Assembly (NCBI GenBank): GCA_934045075.1 | Contig: OW203730.1 | Coordinates: 8,584,192-8,648,191, forward strand | DNA length: 64,000 bases | Origin: Yponomeuta sedellus | Lineage: Eukaryota; Arthropoda; Insecta; Lepidoptera; Yponomeutidae | Direction of reading: 5' to 3' | Shown here: positions 8,960 through 20,085 of the stretch, piece after piece | Layout: each line of letters starts with the position of its first letter | How positions within the stretch are numbered: position 1 is the first letter of the stretch | The notes under the pieces: generated by a model | Told to the model about the DNA's origin: nothing | Databases searched by the model: none | What the model saw: the letters and a program-made list of their open reading frames with translations, nothing else | Program-made: the position numbers and the translations under genes

Positions 8960-11239
8960 TTAAGTCTCGTCGTCACTATCCGAACCAGAGTCATTTTGCG
9001 TGCCCTCACTCGAGTAATCTTTAAAGTTAAGCCATGGGTGTATTTTATCTATTGCTATTATATTCTCATACTTCTTATTACCACGCCTGGATATGGGGGT
9101 ATCTTCTACAACAAACCTATCATTTGGTAGACATTTAGTTATTCTATATGGACCCTGTAATTTTGGTAAGAGTTTCTTGGATTTTCCTGCATGATCTTTG
9201 TCTATAACTGTTCGTTCAATTCTTATAAGGTCACCTACTTTATAAGAAGTTGCCGGTTTACGATGCTTATCAAATTGACGTTTGGCATTGCACTGACTTT
9301 GTTCAATTTTATCTTTTACTTGTGATCTAACAGCCACCAAATCATCACCAGTTACATGTTCCATTGTTTCATTAATTACATGACTTATAATATTTTCTGA
9401 ACCGTTAATAAGTTTACAACCAAAAAGTATCTCTGATGGGCTCTTGCCAGTGGTTTTGTTAATGGTAGTATTCATGCCTAATTGAATGTCTCCTATGAAT
9501 TCGTCCCAAGTGTTATCATTTTTGCCATGACATTTAGTTCCTAACGCGTCTGAGATAGTACGATTGTAGCGTTCTACCTGGCCGTTTGCTCTGGGGGTAG
9601 CCACCGCATTTAAGATGTGTTTAATCCCCAAACTATTCATGAAAGAAGTAAAACTAGTACTTGTAAAACAACTACCCCTATCGGTAATGAGACGAGTAGG
9701 TGTGCCAAAATAACTGAAGTGTTCTTTAAAAACTTTTATGGCAGATGATGATTTTGTGTCGCGAACCGGCCGCAGGTTAATGAATTTTGTAAACGCGTCT
9801 ATTATGACCAGCAAATATACATTTCCTTTTTTGGATCGTACAAATGGTCCCAAATGGTCGGCATGCAAAGTATGAAACGGGGTCTCTATCTTAGGGATAG
9901 GCATGCCCTCTTTTGCCCCCCCGGGTGCTTTGTGGTGCGCACATTCTAAACACGCTGCCACATATTTCTTTGTAAAACGGCGCATTTTGGGAAACCAAAA
10001 TGAACTTTTGATTCGACTCAGGGTTTTCTCATATCCAAAATGACCCACATCATCATGGTTCATACGCATGATTTGCCATCGCACACCTCTTGGTACAACC
10101 CATCTAAGGCCTTCGTCCACTATTTTATAAACATAATTACCCTTCAAACGATAGTTTTTGTATGTTTCCGAAATGATTTTGGTTTCCTTATTTTGCAAAA
10201 TTTCTCTTATTCTATTTATTTCTTCGTCATCGCTTTGAACGGTAGCAATCCAGTCCTTCATTTCTACGTGCAAAACATCGATTATATGTGTATCTCCTTC
10301 GATGGTGGGTTCAGTCACGGGAGCACGACTAAGAGCATCCACATGAGTCATTCGAGAACCTGCCCTGTATTCTATATCGCAGTCGTACTCCTGAAACTGC
10401 ACCCACCATCTTGCTATTCTAGGTATAAGGTCCCTTTTTGTCATTGTAGTTCGCAGTGCATTGCAGTCTGTAATGATTTTGAATTTCAGACCTAATAAAT
10501 ACACACGAAACCTACTAAGAGAAGAAACAATCGCTAAGGTTTCAAGTTCAAATGAATGAAGTTTCTGTTCATCGCAGGTAGTCTTTCGACTGTAGTAAGC
10601 CACTGGTCTAAGAACATCATCCTTGCCCTTTTGCATAAGAATACCTGCGATGCCCAGTTTTGACGCATCTGTATGTAGCTCTGTTTGGAGCGTAGCATCA
10701 TACAGAGCAAGTATAGGCCGATCGACTAACTTTTGTTTAAGTATGTTAAAGGCGTTAGTCTGTTCGTCAGTCCACCTCCACGTGAATTTTGATTTTAAAA
10801 GGTCTGTGAGAGGTCGCGCAATAAGAGAAAAGTCTTTAACAAAACGTCTGAAAAAGCTTGCCAGACCAATAAAGCGCCGTATGTCATGCACGTTTAGCGG
10901 AGTTGGAAATTTTGATATAGCCTCGGTTTTTCGATATCTCGGGCGAATTCCTGCCCCACTTACTTCGAATCCGAGGAAATCTAGTTCTTTGTAGAAAAAG
11001 TAGCATTTTTGCAATTTCAATGTAAGTCCCGCATCTACGAAAACCCTTAGAATCTTTTCCAACCTCGCTAAACCCTCTTCAAACGTTTTCGCGGGTATCA
11101 AAATATCGTCCATGTAAACCAGAGCAAAGTTAACATCGGGGCTACAAAGTACTTTATTCATCGCACGTTGGAATACTGAGGGTGCATTGGCTAACCCGAA
11201 TGGCATTCGTTTAAATTGGTACTGTCCATCAGGTGTCAC
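8960..11239 (-). pseudogene. pol: Gypsy pol: RT, RNase H, integrase
   Basis: The open frame of 759 codons begins inside reverse transcriptase. YMDD, the RT active site, is near residue 42. RNase H follows with HTDAS, then an integrase H2C2 finger (HFGYEKT to CLECAHH) and the DDE core, whose three acidic positions lie in HADHLG, ITDRGS and NGQVERY. A GPY/F-type module (LQGPYRI) precedes an acidic C-terminus. The usual N-terminal third of RT is in the adjoining ORF in another frame, so a frameshift at about 11236-11260 separates them. The GTG at 11239 is simply where this frame opens after the break, not a natural start. Reading continues to a stop at 8960 without further damage. Confidence 0.9.
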
Positions 11240-13980
11240 AAAGGCAGTCTTATCTTGGGAACCCTCAAGATCGGAATTTGGTAATAACCCGAAGCTAAAT
11301 CGAGTGTTATGAATAGTGAATTTCCGGCTAATCTATCCAGCTGATCATCAATTAATGGTAGAGGAAAATGTTCCTTTTTTGTTATATTATTCAGCGCCCG
11401 ATAATCAACACAAAGCCTTTTGTCTCCCGTTTTCTTTTTAACTAAAAGAACTGGACTTGCGTATGAAGAATTAGATTCGGTAACGATATCAGCATCAATC
11501 ATTTCCTTCACCATAGTTCTCACAAGTTGCCTTTCGGGAAATGAAAGTCGATACGGTCTATACACAATAGGCTTAGTATCTTTTAATTCTATGTCCATCG
11601 TCACGACTTGAGTCAAACCTAAATCTGTCAAATTATTGGAAAAACATTCAGCGTAGCCTTTTAACAGATCTCTTAATTGATTTACCTGATCAATTGTTAG
11701 GTGATCGCCGACGTGTAATTCATTTTTGAGATCGTTATCATCAAAATTTAGTATATTGACGACATTTAAGGACGGTTGAGTGCTAAAAGCTCTAGTGATC
11801 AAGGATCCCTTCTCCAATAGAATTGAATTTGTTGATACATTTTGTATGAGTAATGCTCCAATTTTATTTAAAATGCTATATTCACCTGGTAATAAATAAA
11901 ATTCATAGTTTGGCTTACCTCTCAACGAACCTCTAATGTAAATAGTACCAGAGTAATCGGTATCACAAGTCACAGGTGCTACAACCATTTCATTTGGCTT
12001 AATTTCAATATCATGATCCAAAATTAAGGGCAGTTTGTGGTTCATGTTTTTTTCAAATATTAAGGTGTCATTAGTTTTGGTTATAACTATACCTGGTTTC
12101 TCCGTAAAACTGTGGCCAACTAACACCGGGTACTTTATTACGTCATCCTCAACAACAAAAGCCTCAGATATACCACGTATAGTTATTTTCACAACAGTTA
12201 CACCTAACGGCATAACAAAATTATTGCCAATTCCTCGCATTACGGGTAAGTTATCTGTAGACCATGAGATTCCTAAACGTTTAGCTTCATTATGCCTCAG
12301 TAAAGTACACTGACTTCCCAGATCAACGTAACCATCAAGTGCATTATTATTCAGTTCAAGTTGAATCTGGTACTTATCATGTTTCGAATTACAAACATTA
12401 AGCTGCAAAACGTTTTTCTCTTGCAATTTATCGTTGCTCTGGGTCGCAGGTAGCTTTGAGCAATTAGTAGTTAAGTGACCTAATTTGTTGCAAATAGTAC
12501 ATTTCAATATTTTTTTAGTGCACTTAAAACTGTAGTGACCTGGCTCATTGCAGTTGTAACAAGTTATCACAGTATTATTCTGGGTGCGCGTTCTCGTGCT
12601 ACTATTGATATTACCGACATTATTACTCTGCAAAGAACCAGGTCTTTTGTCGTGAATCGTTTTGCTTTTCTCATTTTCACGCGATTGTTGTTTAATAGAT
12701 TGAAAATACGCTAATACCTGCTTGGGTTCATCGCATTTAGCTGCTTTAGCACCTAATCTTAACGATCTGTCGTCTATTCCATATAACAAACAGTCTACTG
12801 CACGTTTACCACGAATCTCGCAACGATTAAGGAGGTTAATTTTTTCATAATAATATAATTCTAGTGATTCATTAAATTTTACTCTTTTTGATAGCATCTC
12901 AGTAAGTAACTCTGCGAAATCGTCACTACATGGAAAGGATTCTAATAATTTAACTTTCCATTCAGGCCAAGAATATGACATAGTGGGTAAGCTTTGGTAC
13001 CAGGTTTTAGCGACACCACTTAACTTAGGCAGGGCGTAATGAATAATTTGGTCATCTCCCCATTTATATAATTTAGCACATTCATCTACTTTATTCAACC
13101 AAGTGAGAATAGTTTGGCCTTTGACCATTGGGTCAAATTCGGGGATTACATTACCTAATACAGGAAATTTATTTCCTTCGGGGCGATTCTCTGACATGGA
13201 TCTGATAAGTTCTGATATAAGAAGTCGAGTGCTTTTATCATTAAAATAATTATTTCTTACTTGATCAATACGATGTTTCGGTTGGCCGCACGTATTTTCT
13301 TCACTGCTATCGCGGTGTTCATAGCCGACCTCGCTTCGCAGTCGCGCGTCACGACGGGCGGACCGGCTGCGCTGCTCAGCCGTCTCACGTTACACGCGGT
13401 CACGACGAACGCCTTGATCACTCGCATCCTCTTCGCTGCTGGCACGACGTAAGTAGCCGCGTTCACGCCGCAATCTTGCATTACGCTGGGTGGACCGGCT
13501 ACGCCGTTCGGTTTTTTCACATCGTGTGCGGTAACGTCGAGCGTGTAGATTACTTGCGTCCTCTTCGCTGCTGTCACGACGAAAGTAGCCACCATCACGC
13601 CGTAGTCTGGCGTCACGGCGAGCGGATCGACTGCGCTGTTGAGTACTATCGCGTTGGGTGCGGTCACGACGTGTGGGCTGATCATTTACGTCGTCTTCAC
13701 TACTGTCGCGACGTGCGTAGCCACCGTCACGCCGTAGTCTAGTGTCACGACGGGCGGACCGGCTGCGCCGCTCACGATTTTCACGTTGCGCGTAATCACG
13801 GCGGGTACGACGATCATCCAAGTTGTCTTCAGTATTGTCGCGTCGTAAGTAGCCACCTTCGCGCCGCATGCTTGAATCACGGAAAACGGGCCAATTGCGA
13901 CGCATGCCCGGATTGGGTAGTAACGGGCTACGTTCTCGTGGGTCGGGATTGGCAGCATCGGTTGGCAGCATGGATTCCAT
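11236..13980 (-). pseudogene. gag: Gypsy gag-protease-RT start, interrupted
   Basis: A single frame from the ATG at 13980 to 11236 (about 914 codons) is broken by one in-frame TAA at 13388-13390. The first 260 codons are the arginine/serine-rich repeat domain. From 13197 onward come a gag-like region, two CCHC zinc knuckles (CYNCNEPGHYSFKC and CTICNKLGHLTTNC), an aspartic protease motif (YVDLGS) and the start of RT (LDLASGYYQIP), where the frame is lost. The ATG at 13197 (MSENRPEG) could restart translation after the stop. The 13980 ATG lies only 17 nt from the 5' LTR, leaving almost no leader. Neighbouring repeat units have a sense codon where the TAA lies, so it looks like a late mutation. 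Confidence 0.85.
13276..13893 (-). repeat. 132-bp tandem repeats encoding RS/RR domain
   Basis: About five head-to-tail units of 132 bp encode 44-residue repeats built around RLRRDGGYxRRDSSE and RSRSARRD. The conserved tyrosines fall at residues 44, 88, 132, 176 and 220 of the gag frame, exactly 44 apart. The period is a multiple of three, so unit gain or loss keeps the frame. Such a basic RS-like extension ahead of gag is not usual for gypsy elements. Confidence 0.8.
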
Positions 13981-13997
13981 TATCCCAATTTCTGATT

Positions 13998-14290
13998 TGT
14001 AGGAGTCTTCTTTACGAATTAAATTCAGTGAGTTGCGGAACGTTGTTTATTCGACAAGAGTTAGACAATCAAATGAATTCACAAACAGTGCGGGCACATT
14101 TATATCCGTCCGTAGCTGTCACTTTGACGTTTGTGACAGCTAGCGGTTGGAAGTGGAACTGACAAGTTTTGACAGCTGGCAGCTGTCACATTGGCATAAT
14201 ATGTTTATGAAATGTGTCAGCTGTCAGTGAGCCTTATGAATTTGTATACTCTGTGTACAAATTAGAAGGCAAATTATATTTAACCTTACA
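13998..14290 (-). repeat. 5' LTR, 293 bp
   Basis: A complete LTR (TGTAAGG... CTACA on the element strand), bordered by the GGCT duplication at 14291-14294. It should carry the element's promoter. A primer-binding site would have to overlap the first 17 nt after the LTR and the gag ATG; none was recognised. Confidence 0.9.
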
Positions 14291-14294
14291 GGCT

Positions 14295-14611
14295 ATTTAT
14301 CTGATTTATAGGGACGTTGTTTGATCGATAATGTAAACCATATCTATTAAATTGTGTAGATAAAGGTTCTCATGCGTAGGACAACGTCTTAACGGATGCA
14401 GCATTGGCAAAGCGCCTAAAGTGCGATTTTAATAAAGTGGTTTCAAATTAATATAAATTGAGAGCTTCCAGATTGAATATTATATGAATAGTAAAAATGA
14501 ATTATGAATTAAATAGTTGTTAGATACATCTTTATTGTGTTAAACGAAACTTGCATTTTCAACACCATTATAAATCTTATAAAGTATTGGATATTGAGTT
14601 GAATATTTAAC
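14295..14611. other. No recognisable feature
   Basis: AT-rich sequence to the right of the LTR element, with no supported gene. Confidence 0.4.
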
Positions 14612-14870
14612 AACCTATGTGGCGCAGTGGTAGGGCATCTGCCTACCACGCGAGAAGTCCCGGGTTCGATCCCCGGCTGGGGCCAAGAAAAACCCCAGGT
14701 CTTGGACGTTTACATTTTTGTGATGTCGCTATTTCTGGTACCCACGACACCGGGTATCCTAGTGTGGGGCCAGAAGCAATGTATGTGCATGTATATAAAT
14801 GTTATGTGTTATGCCACAATGATAGCCGACCTTCGATAGGAGATGGCACCACAAGAAGAAGATGAAACCT
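14612..14870 (+). mobile_element. tRNA-derived SINE, family C
   Basis: The head has a pol III box A (GTGGCGCAGTGG) and box B (GGTTCGATCCC) with tRNA-like spacing, followed by a non-tRNA body containing 'ggtatcctagtgtggggcca'. The acceptor-stem halves do not pair, so it is a SINE and not a functional tRNA gene. The body recurs reversed at 33245-33455 and 53660-53855. Confidence 0.8.
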
Positions 14871-15009
14871 TTACTTGGTGCTAAGAAAATGCCCGTGACA
14901 GATCGTTAACAGACTTATGGACCGACAACACTGTGATCGTAACAAAGATTCATTGTATTTTTCTTTTTGTACAAGGACCCATAATATTTAAATATTTAAC
15001 CGCAACATA

Positions 15010-15450
15010 GAAACCGCTGTGAGACCCGCAATGACGTACGGCAGCGAGTGCTGGGCAATACAAAAGGCGCACGAACAAAAACTGCACGTGAGCGAAATGA
15101 AGATGCTACGATGGGCCGGAGGAGTAACTAGACTCGATAAAGTCAGAAACGACCATATCAGAGGCAGTTTCAAGGTGGCCCCGATTACAGAGAAGCTCAC
15201 AGAGCCATGGCTTAGATGGTACGGACATGTGATGAGACGAGAGGAAAATCATGTCGTCAATCAAGCCCCACAGATTCCAACCATCAAAAGAGGTAGAGGA
15301 CGTGCACAAACCACCTGGTGGGTCACGGTAGCAAAGGACTTTGAGCGGGCCCAGTTGAGCGAGCGGACAACCCAGGACAGAAAGTCCTGGAGCAAAAGAA
15401 CGAGGATAGCCGACCCCAAATAATGGGATGAGGCAAAGACAAAGAATAAG
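15010..15450 (+). pseudogene. RTE-like LINE RT C-terminus
   Basis: The 134-codon frame at 15019-15423 reads YGSECWAI...MLRWAGGVTRLDKVRNDHIR...WYGHVMRR, the characteristic C-terminal region of RTE-clade reverse transcriptases. The catalytic part is missing, so the copy is 5'-truncated. The stop falls at the family's usual end, followed by 'gggatgaggcaaagac'. Confidence 0.8.
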
Positions 15451-16924
15451 TAATATTTGATCTAACTACTGTTGAACTATTGACATCGAATTAATTACCG
15501 TGAAGCCAGTAACGTCGCCAGTAACACCATCGGAGGCCCGCGGCACATCATTGGATGGGCCTGCATAATGGTAGCTTGTTTCTTACTACGTGGACCGGGG
15601 GCCCCCGTCAGGACATGAGCCAGTGGCGTTTTGCCAGTCCTATAGTTACGCGACTGCGTGAAGCTTTCTGATCCGTGTACCACAAGTAACTAAGTTATCC
15701 TGAAAGTATGATGAGTGGAAACTAACAAGCCTAATGCCACTTCCCATTCTATAGACATACGTCAACCGTACTAGACACCACAACAAACTACTCTTCAATG
15801 CATAAAAATGTCATAAAAGATCAATAAAACAAATTTGGTTATTAAAATATCCAATTGTTACTACATAATGGACACAATCACTGAATAAACTGATGCGTAT
15901 GAGAAAGCGATATTTTAAAAACACTGCGTGTTAAACTTTTTCTTCATTCTTTTAATATTTTTTTAAGGAATAAAAAAGTTATTGTTGTATTAAGATGTTA
16001 GTTTAGTTCGTTCAACACTAATACGTACTCGTAAACCAAATCATCTGTACATAAACGAATATAGTTGCATTTTAAATAAATAAGTAATGAAGAGCCTGAG
16101 CTACAACGTGGAGTTACTTTTTAAACGATTCCCGGGTTTAAGTCTAAAGCAATAAGAGCTGCAAACTCGCGTTTTATGATACTGGCTACCCTACCTAGCG
16201 GGAAAAATACACGATTAAATTACTCATTACCTTCAGACAAAGGCTTGTAAAAAGGCATCCTTTTGGCGGTCTGAGGGAAGCGTTCGCGCCTGTGGCCCCT
16301 CAAATTTGTTACCACCACAAAGCATCCCGCTTTAATATTATTTCCACCGAGAACACATGAAAATGTACCAACGCAGTATTTTGACTTCCTATATAAATCG
16401 GTTACATTTTCGTTCTTCAATATTCTTATTGGATCTAGAGGTCTAAAGAGCCCGCAATCAACAGCACTGTGCCACCATCTGCTCCTACATATTAATTATA
16501 TATAAATCTCTTATCTAACTAATGACCTAGGTCATGTATTGTTTTATTTCTTGGCAATATAATATCAACATCCAACTAAATGACAAGATCAAAAATTACA
16601 GGCACTAATGCTCACTGTTGTCATTAAACAGTAATTCTAGTCAAATAAAAAAAACATGCACAATACAATATCTAATAAATTTTCGTCAAAAACAAAGAAC
16701 ACATACAAAATATTAAATAATTTAAGCATACAAAAACAAATCCCAAGTGAACAAACCACTCCGGAAAATATCTGAGGACCCCAACACGCTGGCAGCATTG
16801 CCAGGTTGCACCGCCAAAGAGACCCTTTGTCCAAGATACGCACCGGCAGCGGCAGTCAACTCCACGATCACTCAAGCTGCGACCAAGCTCCCTCCCTCCC
16901 TCCCTCCCTCACAAAGATCTTGGT
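15451..16924. other. No recognisable gene; CTCC microsatellite
   Basis: Nothing coding was supported. A short run of CTCC repeats lies at about 16888-16909. Small open frames across 16637-17043 are shadows or chance. Confidence 0.4.
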
Positions 16925-17640
16925 TTCAATTGCTCAAACCCCGAATGTCTCTACGGCAAATGGAAGGAAAATATAATTCTTCATCAGGGCACCATACTTA
17001 TGACTTTCGAGCCTTGCTGCCGATTCGGCAGCGGCACCGGTAATAACAGCAGTAGCGGACAAGTGCGAGGGAGCAAATGTACAGACGCAAGTTGCGTCCC
17101 ACCGTAAACAAAGCCATTTCTTCCAGGGCATAAGAGTGAGACCGTCCGGGCGCTTCGCATCGATGCGACACAAATCCGGAGGCTCAAGCACACAAGGGAC
17201 GTTGACAGAAACGAGAGCCTTGCGGACGAAATCATTCAACGATGGTGTCTAGATAACCTACCCGCACTCCTACACAATGCAGCCCGTGACGTCCCAACTC
17301 ATCCACCCACGCACCACAGATACGCCGATGCAACTCGCACACATTGCAACCAAGACGAAGCGCCACTGCAGGACGCAAGGAGTCATTATCTAGCAAGGTA
17401 CCTAGCTGTGGTGGCGGTAAAACCTGGAGCTACAAACCCGACTCCGTAAACGCGCCAGCCTTGGGCCTGTGCTCTGACCGACAAGAGCATCCACAGTGGA
17501 CTTGCATATGACCTCATCCCAAGAATGCTGAAACTCTGGATACTCAGGCAGTTCACTCCCAGGACAGCGAGCCTTCCACAACTTCAAGGCCTCCTCCGCA
17601 TAAGGGATGCGAAACCCGCCACCATTAAAATTCAAAATGC
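16925..17640 (-). pseudogene. Degenerate LINE C-terminal region
   Basis: Pieces in different frames resemble the tail of a non-LTR polyprotein. Around 17402-17635 is PEFQHSWDEVICKSTVDAL. At 16934-17239 are LEPPDLCRIDAKRPDGLTL and WDATCVCTFAPSHL, followed by PFAVETFG. This order matches LINE proteins ending in the pattern LEPxGLxRxDGKRPDGxTLxPW... WDxTCVDTxAPSHL. Frameshifts and stops show it is dead. Confidence 0.65.
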
Positions 17641-18421
17641 GAGAGACGAGATCTTACACCCCGTGCGATGAATCCAAGAAAGCTGGGAGCTCAGTGTCCT
17701 GTAAACGCCTACGCCCAGACCTCCAAGTCCAAGGGGGAGTGAAGCCTGGCTCCACTAAGAAGAAGTCATATGCACGACGAGACCATCTGTGAAATATGAT
17801 ATTTTCGTTGGCACATCACTTTTCTTGCGCGAAATCGATATCATTTTCGAAATCAAATAATTAATTAATTTCCGATTAGTTACTTTTGTCCAGTGCTTAC
17901 GTTACGTAACCTTTGCGACTTTTACCTAAAGATGTTGCTATTGGAATGTTTTTATGTCCACATACAATAAAAAAATACACACGGTTTAAGTCTCCACAAA
18001 GACCTGCATAAAATTGAACAAAAATCCGATCAGCAAACAATGAAACATTAGCATCCTCAATGTGAAATTACTGCTCTGCTTATTTAAAGCAAAATCTACG
18101 GAAATTAAAAACAACAGTATCATAATATTCTTTGGAATATGAAACGCTCATGTGAGGTTTTGTTTTGTGGATAGAAATAGCAGTCTTACGACGATTTTCG
18201 TTTTTCTGTACAATTTTTTTGTGGAATGCTTTTCTCGAATACGCAATGGTTGCAACGTGGGCACCTAAAATCAATCTATCGTGACATGCATTTATTCTGT
18301 ATTACCTGTCCCGGCAAACTTCTACATAAATAAACCGTGTACGATTCTTACACCGTGGCAACGCAATAAATAAATAGGTACCTCAAAGTTTGGCTTGACA
18401 AAAGTTTAAAAAGTAAAATAT
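17641..18421. other. No recognisable feature
   Basis: AT-rich sequence with no supported gene; short open frames only. Confidence 0.4.
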
Positions 18422-18423
18422 TA

Positions 18424-19206
18424 GGGGTTAAAGTATGAAATTGCCGTTTTATTGCAAGAGGTTCTTTGAATTGACATAGAATTTTCATGGTTTGAGGTTT
18501 TCGAATGAAACTTTTTTCAAATGGTTTCTATGATGTTCTTTTTTTAAAAAATGTGAAACATTTGAATATCGACTTTCAATTCTTTTTGTTATTCAATTTA
18601 GACAAGAAAGATGGATACTGCGAAAATTCGAGTGATTTTTGAATACGAGTTCCGACGCGGAACTAACGCGGCAGAAACAGCCCGCAATATCAATGCTGCG
18701 TTTGGAGAGGGGTCTACTAATGCCGTTAAACCATGCCGCTAATTCCTGGGTAGTTTGACTAGGATCGGCTTCCACTATCTCTCTTAATTCATCGTTATTC
18801 ACCTGTGTGGGCGGTCTTCCTCGTGGCTCGTTCTTTAAGTCTAAATTTCCATCACGAAAGCGTTTAAACCAAAATCGCACGGTGCGTTCATTAGTAGACC
18901 CCTCTCCAAACGCAGCATTGATATTGCGGGTTGTTTCTGCCGCGTTAGTTCCGCGTCGGATCTCGTATTCAAAAATCACTCGAATTTTCGCAGTATCATT
19001 TTCATTTCATTTTCATCCATCTTTCTTGTCTAAATTGAATAACAAAAACAATTAAAAGTCGATATTCAAATGTTTCACATTTTTTAAAAAAGAACATCAT
19101 AGAAACCAATTGAAAAAAGTTTCATTCGAAAACCTCAAACCATGAAGATTCTATGTCAATTCAAAGAACCTATTGCAATAAAACGGCAATTTCATACTTT
19201 AACCCC
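18424..19206. mobile_element. Fold-back mariner derivative
   Basis: The 783-bp element is flanked by TA at 18422-18423 and 19207-19208. Both ends start GGGGTTAAAGTATGAAATTG, and the arms (18424-18722 and 18889-19206) are near-identical inverted copies of a mariner 5' end, including the start of the transposase. The 166-bp loop holds more transposase from one arm only. The right arm carries a roughly 20-bp insertion near the start codon. The 3' half of mariner, with the catalytic residues, is absent. Confidence 0.88.
18723..19020 (-). pseudogene. Mariner transposase N-terminal fragment
   Basis: The frame reads EYEIRRGTNAAETTRNINAA, then RTVRFWFKRFRDGNLDLKN and PRGRPPTQVN, the N-terminal helix-turn-helix region of mariner transposases. 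It stops being mariner after TTQELAAWFN, where the sequence turns into the inverted left arm. The left arm encodes the same N-terminus on the + strand from an ATG at 18611 (MDTAKIRVIFEYEFRRG) and ends at a stop soon after the turn. Confidence 0.85.
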
Positions 19207-19208
19207 TA

Positions 19209-19681
19209 TTATTATCCCAGATGAACTCATTACATATAGTACGGCATATCAAGTATCCTATGTCTCAATACAGATCTCTATCTATCTGTATGCCAAGCTT
19301 CATGAAACACCGTTAGCTATTATTGCGTGATTGAGTAACAAACTTCAAAGATTTTCACATTAAAAATATTAGTAGGATATCTACAGGTTCTGGGCTTCTT
19401 TCAAAGAGAGTATTGACCACTGCCAGTTGGTGATTAATTACACATGGCGTCAAAATTATAAAATGATTGATAAAAGTAACCTCTCCTTCAGTGGGACGTT
19501 TTATTAATAATAAAAACTTGCAACTTGTAGATATTGTCGTGGTTTTTTTGTAGTTTATTTTATCGAAACTAAATAAAATTATGTTCAGTGTTTTACTTTA
19601 CTTCTAACATAAATGTATAACATTACTTAGATTTAAGAATCATGGTTGTAATATTTTTCTGGATGTGCAATAAAGTATTCT
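19209..19681. other. No recognisable feature
   Basis: AT-rich sequence without supported genes. Confidence 0.4.
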
Positions 19682-19822
19682 CTATCTATCTATCTACCTA
19701 CCTACCTACCTACCTACCTACCTACCTACCCATACCCACCCACCCAAACCCAAACCCAAATCCCACCCACCTACCTACCTCCCTACCTACCTACCTACCT
19801 ACCTACCTACCTACCTATCTAT
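19682..19822. repeat. (CTAC/CTAT)n-type microsatellite
   Basis: A tetranucleotide array of CTAT and CTAC units with an interior CCCAAA-rich interruption. Its translation as YLPTYLPT is meaningless. Confidence 0.9.
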
Positions 19823-19854
19823 TTAACTACCTTAATATTGAATATTGTACCATC

Positions 19855-19925
19855 ATCATCATAATCAGCCAGTATCAGTCAACTGGACTTAGGCCTCTCC
19901 CAAGACAAATGTGTATGAATATTGT
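19855..19925 (-). repeat. Family-G-like tail fragment
   Basis: A CATCATCATAATCA run followed by 'caactggacttaggcctctc', a variant of the tail repeat seen at 2160-2270. Confidence 0.4.
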
Positions 19926-20085
19926 ATGAATGTGTCAACTGAAATAACAAGTACAACTAAATAACATTATAATAATTTCCACGACACAGAACGCAACAAA
20001 AGTCACCTGCTGCATTTTGAAGAGATTTTTTAACCTTCGTTGTCGAAATGGAATGAAAAGTAAAATTTTTCAAATGTCTTCATAA

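Larger units (their letters stand above)
4351..14290 (-). mobile_element. Ty3/gypsy LTR retrotransposon, with insertion
   Basis: The element lies on the - strand. Both LTRs reduce to 293 bp, start TGTAAGG and end CTACA on the element strand, and are flanked by a 4-bp duplication, GGCT, at 4347-4350 and 14291-14294. Gag, protease, RT, RNase H and integrase are recognisable in order; no env was seen. The two LTRs differ at only one position (4375 versus 14022), which suggests recent insertion. The copy is not intact: it has an in-frame stop in the gag leader region, a frameshift in RT and a 3.7-kb insertion in the 3' LTR. No convincing polypurine tract adjoins the 3' LTR. Confidence 0.93.

Noticed and set aside
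10040..10994. Plus-strand open frames across pol
   Set aside because: They lie antisense to RT/RNase H/integrase and have no recognisable motifs.
13257..13958. Overlapping open frames on both strands opposite the gag repeats
   Set aside because: They follow from the 132-bp RS-repeat periodicity; only the frame continuous with gag has the expected motifs.
14616..14690. Functional tRNA gene at the SINE head
   Set aside because: Box A and box B are good, but the acceptor stem does not pair and the sequence continues into a repeated SINE body; the same holds for the heads at 29480, 31965, 33400, 38890, 40641 and 53820.
19642..19929. Protein rich in YLPTYLPT
   Set aside because: Translation of a tetranucleotide microsatellite.
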